DNA of 8,732 nucleotides, taken from an uncultured Ignavibacteria bacterium. Lineage in GTDB: Bacteria; Bacteroidota; Ignavibacteria; Tepidaquicellales; Tepidaquicellaceae. The translations under genes were made by a program, and so were the position numbers. The notes under the pieces are model-generated. The model was not told the DNA's origin, did not search any database, and worked only from the letters and a program-made list of their open reading frames with translations. Below are positions 1 through 6,095 of the stretch, piece by piece (position 1 is the stretch's first letter; each line of letters starts with the position of its first letter). The stretch is from positions 1 through 8,732 of the forward strand of contig CALEVL010000162.1 of the NCBI GenBank assembly GCA_937924675.1, in the 5' to 3' direction.

Positions 1-56
1 TTTCAACTTTCAACTTTCAACTTTCAACTTTCAACTTTCAACTTTCAACTTTCAAT
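1..56. repeat. Heptanucleotide tandem repeat TTTCAAC, 8 units
   Basis: Seven perfect copies of TTTCAAC (GTTGAAA on the other strand) start at the first base of the window, followed by one copy with a final T. The array probably continues to the left. Its right end overlaps the last codons and the TGA stop of the ada gene. A 7-bp unit shifts frame with each unit gained or lost, but a TGA recurs every three units in every frame, so the Ada tail could change by only a few residues. Confidence 0.97.
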
Positions 57-1103
57 TGCTCTCACCTCATGCTTTATCAGCCACTCTTTCCTCCACAACC
101 CTCCGCCATAGCCGACAAGCTTTCCGTTGTCACCGATCACTCTGTGGCAGGGGATGATGATTGAAATGCGGTTGTGCCCGTTTGCATTTGCAACGGCTCT
201 GACCGCGCTTGGCTTTCCAAGTCTTTGGGCTTCTGTCTTGTAAGAGATAGTTTCTCCATATGGAATAGTTTGTAAGATCTTCCATACGCTCTTCTGAAAT
301 TCCGTGCCAACCATATTCAATGCAACGCTGAAATCTCTTCGATCGCCGTTGAAATATTCCTTCAACTGTTTTCTCAAATCATCGAAGTAAATGCTCTTGC
401 CCGGAAGTATCGGAGAGCCGTAAAACTTCTCCACCTGCTTGAACTGAGTTTCAATCATTCGTCTGTCTGTAAACTCGAGTATGCAGATTCCTTTTGATGA
501 CGCAACTGCGATCATTTGTCCAAGCGGTGTTTCTATTCTTGTAAGCGCAAGTGTTTCTCTTAAACCTGCTTTCTTTGGATTCATGGCCGTTGCCTTTTTG
601 AATGAATGCTGAAATCCGCTGAGTGAACTGTAGCCGTTGTCAAATGCCGCTTCAATTACCTTACTTCCGTTGTTGATGTTTGTGAATGCATTGTTGATTC
701 TTAATAGTCTTTGATATACCTGAAACGTCATCCCGTGATTTGCCTTAAACCATCTTCGCACCTTTTCCGGATGTATCCCGCTTTTTGAAAGATCAGGATC
801 GCTTATCCTGCGGTATGGAGTTTTTTCAAGTTCTGCCAACAGCACTTTGATCTTATCGGGAGTTTCGCCAAGGGCTTGCAAAGGTTTGCAGACCTTGCAA
901 GGCCTGAATCCATCCCGCAAGGCGTCAAGCGCCTTCTCATAGAAAACGACATTTACCCGCTTCGGCTTTTTTGCCGTGCATGACGGACGGCAAAATATAC
1001 CTGTTGTCTTTACGCCTACAAAGAATAAGCCTTCATAGCTTTTGTCTTTGTTTAGCAGAGCCTTGTATTTCACATTATCATTCAGTGCAGTTGGCATTTT
1101 CAT
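45..1103 (-). CDS. ada: Ada: methylphosphotriester/O6-methylguanine-DNA methyltransferase and AraC-type regulator
   Basis: This 352-residue protein repairs alkylated DNA by irreversible transfer of methyl groups to its own cysteines, and in the known family the methylated form activates the adaptive response. The N-terminal Ada zinc domain (about 15-80) has four cysteines at 38, 42, 69 and 72, in CRPSC and CKVC, at the same numbers as in E. coli Ada; Cys38 is the expected phosphotriester acceptor. An AraC-type helix-turn-helix region follows (about 84-183). The C-terminal methyltransferase domain (about 187-345) carries the active-site motif PCHRV with acceptor Cys319, followed by GYGGGLWRK. 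The length matches E. coli Ada (354), so all three modules appear intact. The start is the first ATG; a second ATG two codons on is equally possible, and no clear Shine-Dalgarno is seen. The gene lies 60 bp downstream of the propeller gene on the same strand, but no functional link is evident. The stop codon sits inside the heptamer repeat. Confidence 0.95.
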   Translation of the reverse strand: MKMPTALNDNVKYKALLNKDKSYEGLFFVGVKTTGIFCRPSCTAKKPKRVNVVFYEKALDALRDGFRPCKVCKPLQALGETPDKIKVLLAELEKTPYRRISDPDLSKSGIHPEKVRRWFKANHGMTFQVYQRLLRINNAFTNINNGSKVIEAAFDNGYSSLSGFQHSFKKATAMNPKKAGLRETLALTRIETPLGQMIAVASSKGICILEFTDRRMIETQFKQVEKFYGSPILPGKSIYFDDLRKQLKEYFNGDRRDFSVALNMVGTEFQKSVWKILQTIPYGETISYKTEAQRLGKPSAVRAVANANGHNRISIIIPCHRVIGDNGKLVGYGGGLWRKEWLIKHEVRAIES

Positions 1104-1112
1104 TTTTTAAAT

Positions 1113-1143
1113 CAAAATTAAGATCATCATTATTACTGTTCAA
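1113..1143 (-). promoter_or_regulatory. Possible Bacteroidota-type promoter for ada
   Basis: On the minus strand a TTG (1141-1143) is followed 20 bases later by TAATTTTG (1113-1120), matching the TTG/TAnnTTTG pattern of Bacteroidota housekeeping promoters. It lies only 9 bases before the ATG, so the transcript would be nearly leaderless, which weakens the call. It is a pattern match only. Confidence 0.25.
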
Positions 1144-1163
1144 CCGATTTTTCAACAAGCAAT

Positions 1164-2912
1164 TTATTTCAGCAAAATCATTCGGCTGATTTTAGCCTTC
1201 CCGTCGAACTCTGCTTCCGCAAAGTATATCCCCGATGCAAAGGATTCGGCACTCCATTCTACTTCGTAGTTACCTGCTGAGTATGAATCATCTGCCAGAA
1301 CCGCCATTTGCTTTCCCGTGGAATTGAAAATTCTAAGAAGCAGTCTTCCTTCTTTGGGAAGATCAAACTTTATTCTTGTTGATGGATTGAACGGATTAGG
1401 ATAATTCTGATGAAGCATGAATGTCTCCGGAGTGATTGATGAAATCTGATTTATGGAAGTTGTACCGTTATTGAAGATGAAAAGCAGGTCATCAATTTCA
1501 TCTATGCCTGCCAGGTCAAGATCTCCGTCATTATCACGGTCATGCACGGTAATGCATGAGCCGGAAGCAGATGAGGGGAGAGTTATAGGATTGTTTGTGT
1601 AAACTCCGCTGCCATTGTTTGCATACGCGCTGAATGTACCTCCGGCATAATTGCTTGCGATAAGATCAAGATCATTATCTCCGTCAACGTCACCTATATC
1701 TATTGCCAAAGGAAATTGTCCCGATGTGTAATTTGCCACTGTGCCGAGACCGCCGGTGCCGTTGCTGAAGATCACGCCGATCCTGTTGGAACTGGATAAT
1801 GCAGCGGCTACATCCGGATAGCCGTCTTTGTTTATATCGCCTACAACGATTGCCCACGGTGCGCCATTAAGAGCAGACCTTGATGAAAATGTGAAGCTTC
1901 CGTTGCCGTCACCAAGCATCAGCACAACTTCACCGCTTGAGTAACATGCAACAAAGGCATCGAGTATGCCGTCATTATTTGCATCGGTAACCATCACGCC
2001 GGTTTCCTGATTTCCAACTGTATTTATGTTCTGTGCCGCTGCAAAAGTACCGTCACCATTGTTTCGGAAGATAGAAATATTATTGCCGCCGCGGTTGGCA
2101 GTAATCACATCATCATATCCGTCGCCGTCAAAATCTCCGAACGCAACACCGCGCACATTATTGCCTGCGAGATACGGCAATTCTGGATCAAAGCCTGCAT
2201 TCGGCAATCCGCGGAAATAGCTGAGAACATTATTCCCTACATTGCCGACAATAATATCAACGATGCCGTCATGATTGAAATCAGCAGCTTCGCTCGGACT
2301 TGCTCTGATACCTGCAGGCATTGGATGAAGCGAATACATCGTGTCATAATTATTTCCGTTGTTGAGATAAACTCTGAAGTCGTTTGAGATTTCATTCACA
2401 ATTGCAAGGTCAGTTCTGCCGTCATCATTAAAGTCACACCCCAGCGCACCGTAACATTGAATATGTCCTTCTCCCGAACGCCTCACCGGAATAGTCTTTA
2501 TCCTTGACTGATTAAGTGTTCCCGGCTCTGCCTTTGTCCAGAAGTTCCATGCATAGCCCTTCTCCATATTCACATTGCCTGCGCTTCTAATGCCTTTCGA
2601 AAGAGAAACGGTCATCCATTCGCCTGCAAGCATTGGTGCGGTAGGCGTGAAGACTATCTGCGTATTGTTACTTTGCAGTTGAAGGCTTCCCGGTATCACA
2701 CCCGACTGTCTTCCGAAAACTCTGAATGTAAGATTAGTTACTGACGCAGGATCAATTGCGGTATTGAAAGTTGCAGTGATCTGAGTTGATCTCGGCGCAT
2801 TGAGTATTTGTCTCTGCGGTGAAACTCCCGTTACAAGCGGCGCTTGAGAATGCGCTGAGCTAAATGTTAATATTACTAGTAGCAATGTTATTGCAGACGA
2901 AAGCATTTTCAT
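1164..2912 (-). CDS. Secreted FG-GAP/VCBS seven-bladed propeller protein with Ig-like domain and T9SS sorting tail
   Basis: Counted from the ATG at 2912 the protein has 582 residues. Residues 1-22 form a signal peptide (hydrophobic core LLLVILTF, likely cut near AHS-Q). Residues 25-128 look like an SbsA/Big_5 Ig-like domain (TFNTAIDPASV, VFTPTAPMLAGEW). Seven FG-GAP calcium-loop motifs of the form DxNxDGxxD start at D160, D211, D260, D310, D359, D408 and D458, a spacing of 49-51 residues that fits a seven-bladed beta-propeller. After QNYPNPFNPST (502-512) comes a type IX sorting domain ending in ISRMILLK. It should be exported by Sec and then released or anchored at the surface by T9SS. Such propellers often bind ligands or stabilise adhesins, but no catalytic site is visible and the partner is unknown. 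A TTG start at 2936 would add eight charged or polar residues before a good signal peptide; I prefer the ATG. Confidence 0.9.
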   Translation of the reverse strand: MKMLSSAITLLLVILTFSSAHSQAPLVTGVSPQRQILNAPRSTQITATFNTAIDPASVTNLTFRVFGRQSGVIPGSLQLQSNNTQIVFTPTAPMLAGEWMTVSLSKGIRSAGNVNMEKGYAWNFWTKAEPGTLNQSRIKTIPVRRSGEGHIQCYGALGCDFNDDGRTDLAIVNEISNDFRVYLNNGNNYDTMYSLHPMPAGIRASPSEAADFNHDGIVDIIVGNVGNNVLSYFRGLPNAGFDPELPYLAGNNVRGVAFGDFDGDGYDDVITANRGGNNISIFRNNGDGTFAAAQNINTVGNQETGVMVTDANNDGILDAFVACYSSGEVVLMLGDGNGSFTFSSRSALNGAPWAIVVGDINKDGYPDVAAALSSSNRIGVIFSNGTGGLGTVANYTSGQFPLAIDIGDVDGDNDLDLIASNYAGGTFSAYANNGSGVYTNNPITLPSSASGSCITVHDRDNDGDLDLAGIDEIDDLLFIFNNGTTSINQISSITPETFMLHQNYPNPFNPSTRIKFDLPKEGRLLLRIFNSTGKQMAVLADDSYSAGNYEVEWSAESFASGIYFAEAEFDGKAKISRMILLK

Positions 2913-2933
2913 TTTTCGGAAAGATTGATTTGG

Positions 2934-2964
2934 CAAATATGAATAGAATGAAAAGCAATTGCAA
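2934..2964 (-). promoter_or_regulatory. Possible Bacteroidota-like promoter for the FG-GAP gene
   Basis: On the minus strand TTG (2962-2964), 20 bases, then CATATTTG (2934-2941) resembles TTG/TAnnTTTG with one mismatch. The geometry equals the candidate in front of ada. If real, transcription starts just upstream of the ATG at 2912 and excludes the TTG start at 2936, which lies inside the box. Confidence 0.22.
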
Positions 2965-3169
2965 GAAGTGAATAGTTATGCAGGGTCATGCAGTTGTGAA
3001 ATTTCAATTTATGCTATATAGCTTAACAGTTCTCTTGTTTTTCACCCGCGTAAGCTTGTCATTTGGTGACAAACCACTTGGTGAAGTGCTGGAAAAAAGT
3101 CAGAAGCTAAGTTGCGGAAGAAATCTTGAGTTACATAATTCACTTGATGCGCTTTCGCAATGCTCATCA

Positions 3170-3336
3170 TCACTTGACCAGCAACATCCTCTTCGACTCC
3201 GAAAAACCTTCCGCCGTGAGTTCATAATAATACACGCAGCTTGGCAGATTGTCACCGCTGAACTGCACAGAATAACTTCCGAACTTCAGAAACTCATTTA
3301 CAACGACTTCAACTTCTCTTCCCACACATCAAACTT
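3170..3336 (-). pseudogene. Orphan fragment of a T9SS C-terminal sorting domain
   Basis: The minus strand encodes a clear type IX sorting-domain end: GREVEVVVNEFLKFGSYS, then VQFSGDNLPSCVYYYEL, then SESKRMLLVK and three successive TGA codons. The family pattern is DVLGREV...GxYxVxFxxxxLPSGVYxYxL...KKMxLxK, so the alignment covers the last 50 or so residues. The usual Gly of LPSG is Cys here. At about 3324 one T is missing: adding it restores DVLGREV in frame with the upstream KFD, and without it the frame stops at 3329-3331. Nothing upstream encodes PNPFNPST or a passenger domain; instead palindromic element A begins seven bases away at 3343. This is a truncated gene, not a copy of either intact T9SS tail in the window, since the residues differ widely. 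An open plus-strand frame over the same bases (2978-3376) is a shadow. Confidence 0.8.
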
Positions 3337-3342
3337 CCGTCC

Positions 3343-3406
3343 CCGCAGAGTCACTGCCACTCCAAAAATTCAATAATTATTACACTTTGGAGGCAGGACT
3401 CTGTGG
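3343..3406. repeat. Palindromic element A (hairpin, 24- and 21-nt arms)
   Basis: The left arm 3343-3366 starts CCGCAGAGTCACTGCC; the right arm 3386-3406 ends GGCAGGACTCTGTGG. They pair over 21 positions with one bulged A, one bulged AC and one G-T pair, around a 19-nt AT-rich loop. The outer arm sequence and the leading GTCCCCGCAGAG are shared with elements B, C and D. It lies just upstream, in minus-strand sense, of the broken T9SS sorting-domain fragment. Confidence 0.85.
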
Positions 3407-3483
3407 CTAAGGAACTACGGCATCTCACGCCTCGCCGCAACGGCAAACCGCACGCGACTTACGGATGCATGGAACTTCAAGTA

Positions 3484-3557
3484 TTTTGTCCCCGCAGAGA
3501 GTCACCCGCACAGTTTGCTTTTCTGATATCACAACAACACATGCGGGGACTCTGCGG
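3484..3557 (+). repeat. Palindromic element B (74 bp), inverted near-copy of element D
   Basis: The arms 3492-3510 (CCGCAGAGAGTCACCCGCA) and 3542-3557 (TGCGGGGACTCTGCGG) form 16 pairs with bulged AG and A. The 31-nt interior contains the 8-bp palindrome TGATATCA (3524-3531). On the opposite strand at 7679-7750 the whole unit recurs with only a 2-nt AG difference and one T/C substitution, and the interiors are identical over 31 nt. Such near-identity beside decayed sequence implies a recent origin or ongoing homogenisation. Confidence 0.92.
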
Positions 3558-3597
3558 TAAAACTTATTCAGCTCGGAGACGATCCGGAAAAGCATCC

Positions 3598-3848
3598 GGG
3601 GAGAATTGCCGTTTCATTGGGGAATACCGCTACCTGCCATAGGAAAACTCCGCCAACTCCGGGCAGATTCCTCCAATCCAGGGCATGGCGAAATTCAGCC
3701 TATTTAAAAAGGAAGCATTCTTAGGAAAGACTCTTCCTTTCCTTGGAAAAACTTCCCAATGCACGGGGAAGAATCTGTTATGAAGTGGGAGATTTATTTC
3801 ATTCACGGGGAAGATTTCTTGTAACGCCAGGATTTCGTCCTAATGCCA
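3598..3848. repeat. Degenerate 21-bp tandem array, about 12 units
   Basis: A purine-rich core of the type GGGGAA(G)A recurs at 3598, 3619, 3640, 3661, about 3681, 3722, 3743, 3765, 3786, 3807 and 3828, so successive distances are 20-22 bp, or 41 where one unit near 3702 is unrecognisable. Each unit is roughly GGGGAAGATTNCTTNNNNCAC. Individual units are only loosely alike, so phase rather than identity is the main evidence. The best-preserved stretch is 3743-3832. On the minus strand one frame reads as a heptapeptide series (FFPVHWE, VFPRKGR, VFPKNAS), but it has no plausible start and ends in stops, so coding is unlikely. The array lies between element B and repeat Y1. Confidence 0.7.
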
Positions 3849-3919
3849 CAAATAGGATGAGGAGTGTCTGAGGTTGAACTAATCTGCTGGATTGTCAGCT
3901 TGGTGGAACTTTTGCGTGA

Positions 3920-3970
3920 GAGTCCCTGAAGAACTCAGGGGACTCCATCAAGTACCAGGCTGACGCGGGC
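3920..3970 (+). repeat. Dispersed degenerate repeat Y, copy 1
   Basis: The 50 bases from 3921 match the reverse complement of 5611-5660 at 36 of 50 positions without gaps. The 45 bases from 3926 match the reverse complement of 7437-7481 at 34 of 45. The first half is a hairpin, GAGTCCCTGA / TCAGGGGACTC with a 5-nt loop and one bulge. The core is GACTCCATCAAGTACCAGGC. One shared frame reads RVPEELRGLHQV here and RVPEILMRLQQV in copy 3, which may hint at an ancient coding origin. I do not recognise the element. Confidence 0.65.
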
Positions 3971-3977
3971 TAAAGAA

Positions 3978-4008
3978 ATCCGGAAAGATTATGAAATTCT
4001 TTCCGGAT
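3978..4008 (-). terminator. Intrinsic terminator for the 4044-5099 gene
   Basis: Arms ATCCGGAAAGA (3978-3988) and TCTTTCCGGAT (3998-4008) are perfect 11-bp complements around a 9-nt loop. The hairpin lies 36 bases past the stop codon of the minus-strand gene, and on that strand a T-rich TTTCTTTA follows. The fit in place and orientation is good, although the T-tract is interrupted. Confidence 0.65.
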
Positions 4009-4043
4009 CAGGATAAGTATCGATCTGTAAAACGGGAATGTTA

Positions 4044-5099
4044 TTATCTGACAAGCATCATGCTTTTAGACATTATTCCTGAACCAGTTTGTAATCTGTA
4101 AAAGTACACTCCGCTCGGCAGTTCGCCCGTTGATGAAGCATTGAAGTCAACTTCATATTTACCTCCCGGCATATTTTCGTTAATCAAAGTTTTGATTTCA
4201 TTTCCTAAGACATCATAAATCTTCAATACTACAATTCCCGATTGCGGATTGTCAAATCTGATAACAGTGGAAGGGTTAAACGGATTAGGATAATTCTGAT
4301 ATAACCTGACATTTTCAGGTATCTCATTTGAAAGTGTATTAACTGAACTTAAAACACTTGAAGTCCATGAATTTCCGATTCTGATTCCGTCTAGTTTTAT
4401 CGAACATCTTATCATTGTAGTCTGTGCATAATTATTGCTTACAAACACTCTGCCCTGACCGCCGAAATCAATGCTGTCGGTTGAAAAAGCAAGTGGGGTT
4501 AAAGGTTCGGTTGAAGGAACGCCTGATGAAAAAACATAAAGCTTTGCACTGTCATTATTATTTCCGTTAACAAAAGAGTACTTCAATACGGCAAGATAAG
4601 TTGTGTTAGCATTGTAAACCGTTGAGCCGTATACAGCGCTACGCGACTTATAGATTCCGAAGTTAAATGTATTGGCGGTTACTTTTTTTACATAAAGTCT
4701 GGTATTGAGATTTATTCCAACCGTATTCGGATTAAATCCGATGCAGTATCCTGAAGTCATCGCAGAGCTGAGACTGTCTATTCTTATCATTAAAGACATG
4801 TAAACTGCACCTGATGTAACAGCAGATGAAAAGGGATGATAAACAATATCACCTTCTCCCTGATTCGTTATATAAAGCGTATTTCCAATTCCGGAACCTG
4901 CATAGCCGGAATATGTTAATCCCGGAGATAAGACTTTAATGTTATATGGCGTGTTAATTCCGCTTCTGTACCAGCCGCCTGATCCTTCAATGCTGTCCGA
5001 AGGTGCATAGCTAAAATCGTCTTTAAATACACTTTGAGAAAATAAATCAGATGATATGAGTACGAAAGAGAATAACAGAACTGTAACTAGTGATTTCAT
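4044..5099 (-). CDS. Secreted T9SS protein with N-terminal LamG/jelly-roll-like domain, function unknown
   Basis: The protein has 351 residues. Residues 1-22 are a signal peptide (LVTVLLFSFVLISS, then FSQS). Residues 25-245 form one beta-rich domain that starts KDDFSYAPSDSIEGSGGWY, contains LTYSGYAGSGIGNTLYI and ends in LDGIRIGNSW. That pattern resembles the concanavalin/LamG-like jelly-roll units common in Ignavibacteria and Bacteroidota secreted proteins; I assign it by pattern, not by a known homologue. The T9SS sorting domain spans 266-351, with QNYPNPFNPST at 268-278, YDVLGNE, LPSGVYFYRL and the terminal SKSMMLVR. The expected place is the cell surface or medium. No catalytic motif is seen; carbohydrate or matrix binding would be inference. 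The ATG at 5099 is the only sensible start for the signal peptide. It appears to be a single-gene unit with its own downstream terminator. Confidence 0.88.
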   Translation of the reverse strand: MKSLVTVLLFSFVLISSDLFSQSVFKDDFSYAPSDSIEGSGGWYRSGINTPYNIKVLSPGLTYSGYAGSGIGNTLYITNQGEGDIVYHPFSSAVTSGAVYMSLMIRIDSLSSAMTSGYCIGFNPNTVGINLNTRLYVKKVTANTFNFGIYKSRSAVYGSTVYNANTTYLAVLKYSFVNGNNNDSAKLYVFSSGVPSTEPLTPLAFSTDSIDFGGQGRVFVSNNYAQTTMIRCSIKLDGIRIGNSWTSSVLSSVNTLSNEIPENVRLYQNYPNPFNPSTVIRFDNPQSGIVVLKIYDVLGNEIKTLINENMPGGKYEVDFNASSTGELPSGVYFYRLQTGSGIMSKSMMLVR

Positions 5100-5667
5100 T
5101 TCAAGTAATGTTTATTTTTTTTAATGAGACAAATGTTTCGCCTTTGTTGGTGCCTGTCCGGTTCAGTCGGGTTACTAAAAAGTTTGCATGAAAGCACTTC
5201 ACAGCATGTAGTAAGTACAAATGCAAATGTTCCCCAAAGGGGTAGTTTCCCATGGGTCACCAACAATTTATCTTTATCAAAGAATGTCAAAACTACTGCA
5301 CTTCCAATAATATTTGCAACGCCTGCTCTGCACCATATAATCATTCAAATCATCACCACACACCTAAAATTGAACTTGCAGCAAGGTCTGTGGAAATGAA
5401 GCCTAAAATGACGGGTAACTTGTTGGGACCCTTGTCAATCTACAAGACTAACTTTGAAAAAATTACGTACACAAAAATAATTAATGCATGGAAATTAATT
5501 TGTGATTCACATCACATCTTGAATTAAAAGACTAATGACAGGATTATACTATTGTGATTGGGAAGCGAGAAGAACTTTCGACATAGATCAAACTGGCTTT
5601 GTGATTTTTCGCTCGCGATAAACTGCCACTTGTTGAAGTCTCATGAGTATTTCAGGAACTCTCTTAA
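5100..5667. other. Gene-poor intergenic stretch with overlapping short open frames
   Basis: No convincing gene is present. Between about 5104 and 5400 both strands are open in several frames of 50-90 codons. One minus-strand frame (5096-5344) overlaps the next gene's start as ATGA, but it has no Shine-Dalgarno, no recognisable domain and cysteine- and histidine-rich low-quality content. Another minus frame reads LVTRLNRTGTNKGETFVSL, which may be decayed coding sequence. From 5400 to 5610 I see only AT-rich sequence. Repeat Y copy 3 sits at 5611-5660. Confidence 0.5.
5611..5660 (-). repeat. Dispersed degenerate repeat Y, copy 3
   Basis: The reverse complement matches copy 1 (3921-3970) at 36 of 50 positions with no gaps, and the similarity continues weakly into the following GCGAGCGAAAAAT. 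The hairpin of copy 1 is mostly lost here. Its minus-strand frame RVPEILMRLQQVAVYRERK is open, unlike copies 1 and 2. Confidence 0.6.
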
Positions 5668-5862
5668 TTTATAATTCAATCAGTCTTTTTGTTTCTGCTG
5701 AATCTCCTCTGCAAAGATACAACCTATGAACTCTTGCTTCAAGCGGGAGACTCCACCAAGAGGCAGGCAGCCGGAACGAGAGAGCGTGATATGGAAAATC
5801 TCTATGATTATATTGGGGCGAGGTATTATGATGAGAGCGTGGAAAATGCTTCCCCTGATTAA
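5668..5862 (+). pseudogene. Remnant of an RHS-family core (YDYIGARYYD)
   Basis: The frame open from 5668 contains QAGDSTKRQAAGTRERD followed by MENLYDYIGARYYD and stops with TAA at 5860-5862. The YDYxGARYYD motif is the hallmark of the RHS repeat-associated core, where large secreted RHS/YD-repeat proteins join their variable C-terminal toxin or tip. A working core would continue with roughly DxxxGRFxxxDP and would be preceded by hundreds of residues of YD repeats. Here there are about 55 upstream codons without repeats, no good start codon, and an early stop after ESVENASPD. The recognisable part is about 5740-5832. It is a fossil of an RHS gene or a displaced C-terminal cassette end. Its GACTCCACCAAG segment (5750-5761) also resembles the core of repeat Y. 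Confidence 0.7.
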
Positions 5863-6095
5863 CTTCACTCATTCGTCTGAAGGAGACACCTTCAAGAAAA
5901 TTAGTGCAAACACTAAATGAAAATGAGCCCTTTCCTAATTTACCGAAGAAGGATATTTTGCTGATGAGCTTAAACATACTTGTACCAAATTCTTTCAGAG
6001 TTAGTGTTTCGCTCCAAGCGAGAGATTCCCCAAAAAAAACATATATTTACCAAGAGTTTTTTCTTAAATTCAAATTAGAAAGGAGAAAATAGCAA
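5863..6095. other. Leader and intergenic region of the HD-domain gene
   Basis: No gene is seen here. The stretch ends in an AT-rich leader (about 6036-6080) before the ribosome binding site. A segment at 6011-6032 resembles 5736-5757 of the RHS remnant at 17 of 22 positions and contains a short inverted repeat, TCGCT/AGCGA. I could not identify a convincing promoter box for the downstream gene. Confidence 0.5.
6081..6085 (+). promoter_or_regulatory. Shine-Dalgarno AGGAG for the HD-domain gene
   Basis: AGGAG lies 10 bases before the ATG at 6096, within an A-rich leader. It is the clearest ribosome binding site in the window and fixes this start; the other genes here have weak or no such sites. 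Confidence 0.75.

Noticed and set aside
1171..1194. Hairpin at the 3' end of the FG-GAP gene as a terminator
   Set aside because: The 7-bp AT-rich stem falls within the final codons and no T-tract follows it.
2026..2220. Plus-strand frame inside the FG-GAP gene
   Set aside because: It is antisense to well-supported propeller repeats.
2978..3376. Plus-strand frame of 132 codons with a hydrophobic N-terminus
   Set aside because: It lies antisense to the T9SS sorting-domain fragment and runs into palindromic element A; composition is poor and no ribosome binding site or domain is seen.
3343..3557. Elements A and B as a CRISPR array
   Set aside because: The repeats are internally palindromic with unequal interiors, only two stand side by side, spacing is irregular and no cas gene is present.
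3403..3642. Plus-strand frame of 79 codons
   Set aside because: It consists of element B and the beginning of the 21-bp array read in one frame, so it is a by-product of repeats.
5124..5527. Two overlapping plus-strand frames of 91 codons
   Set aside because: Both overlap open frames on the other strand, have no start signals and show no recognisable motif.
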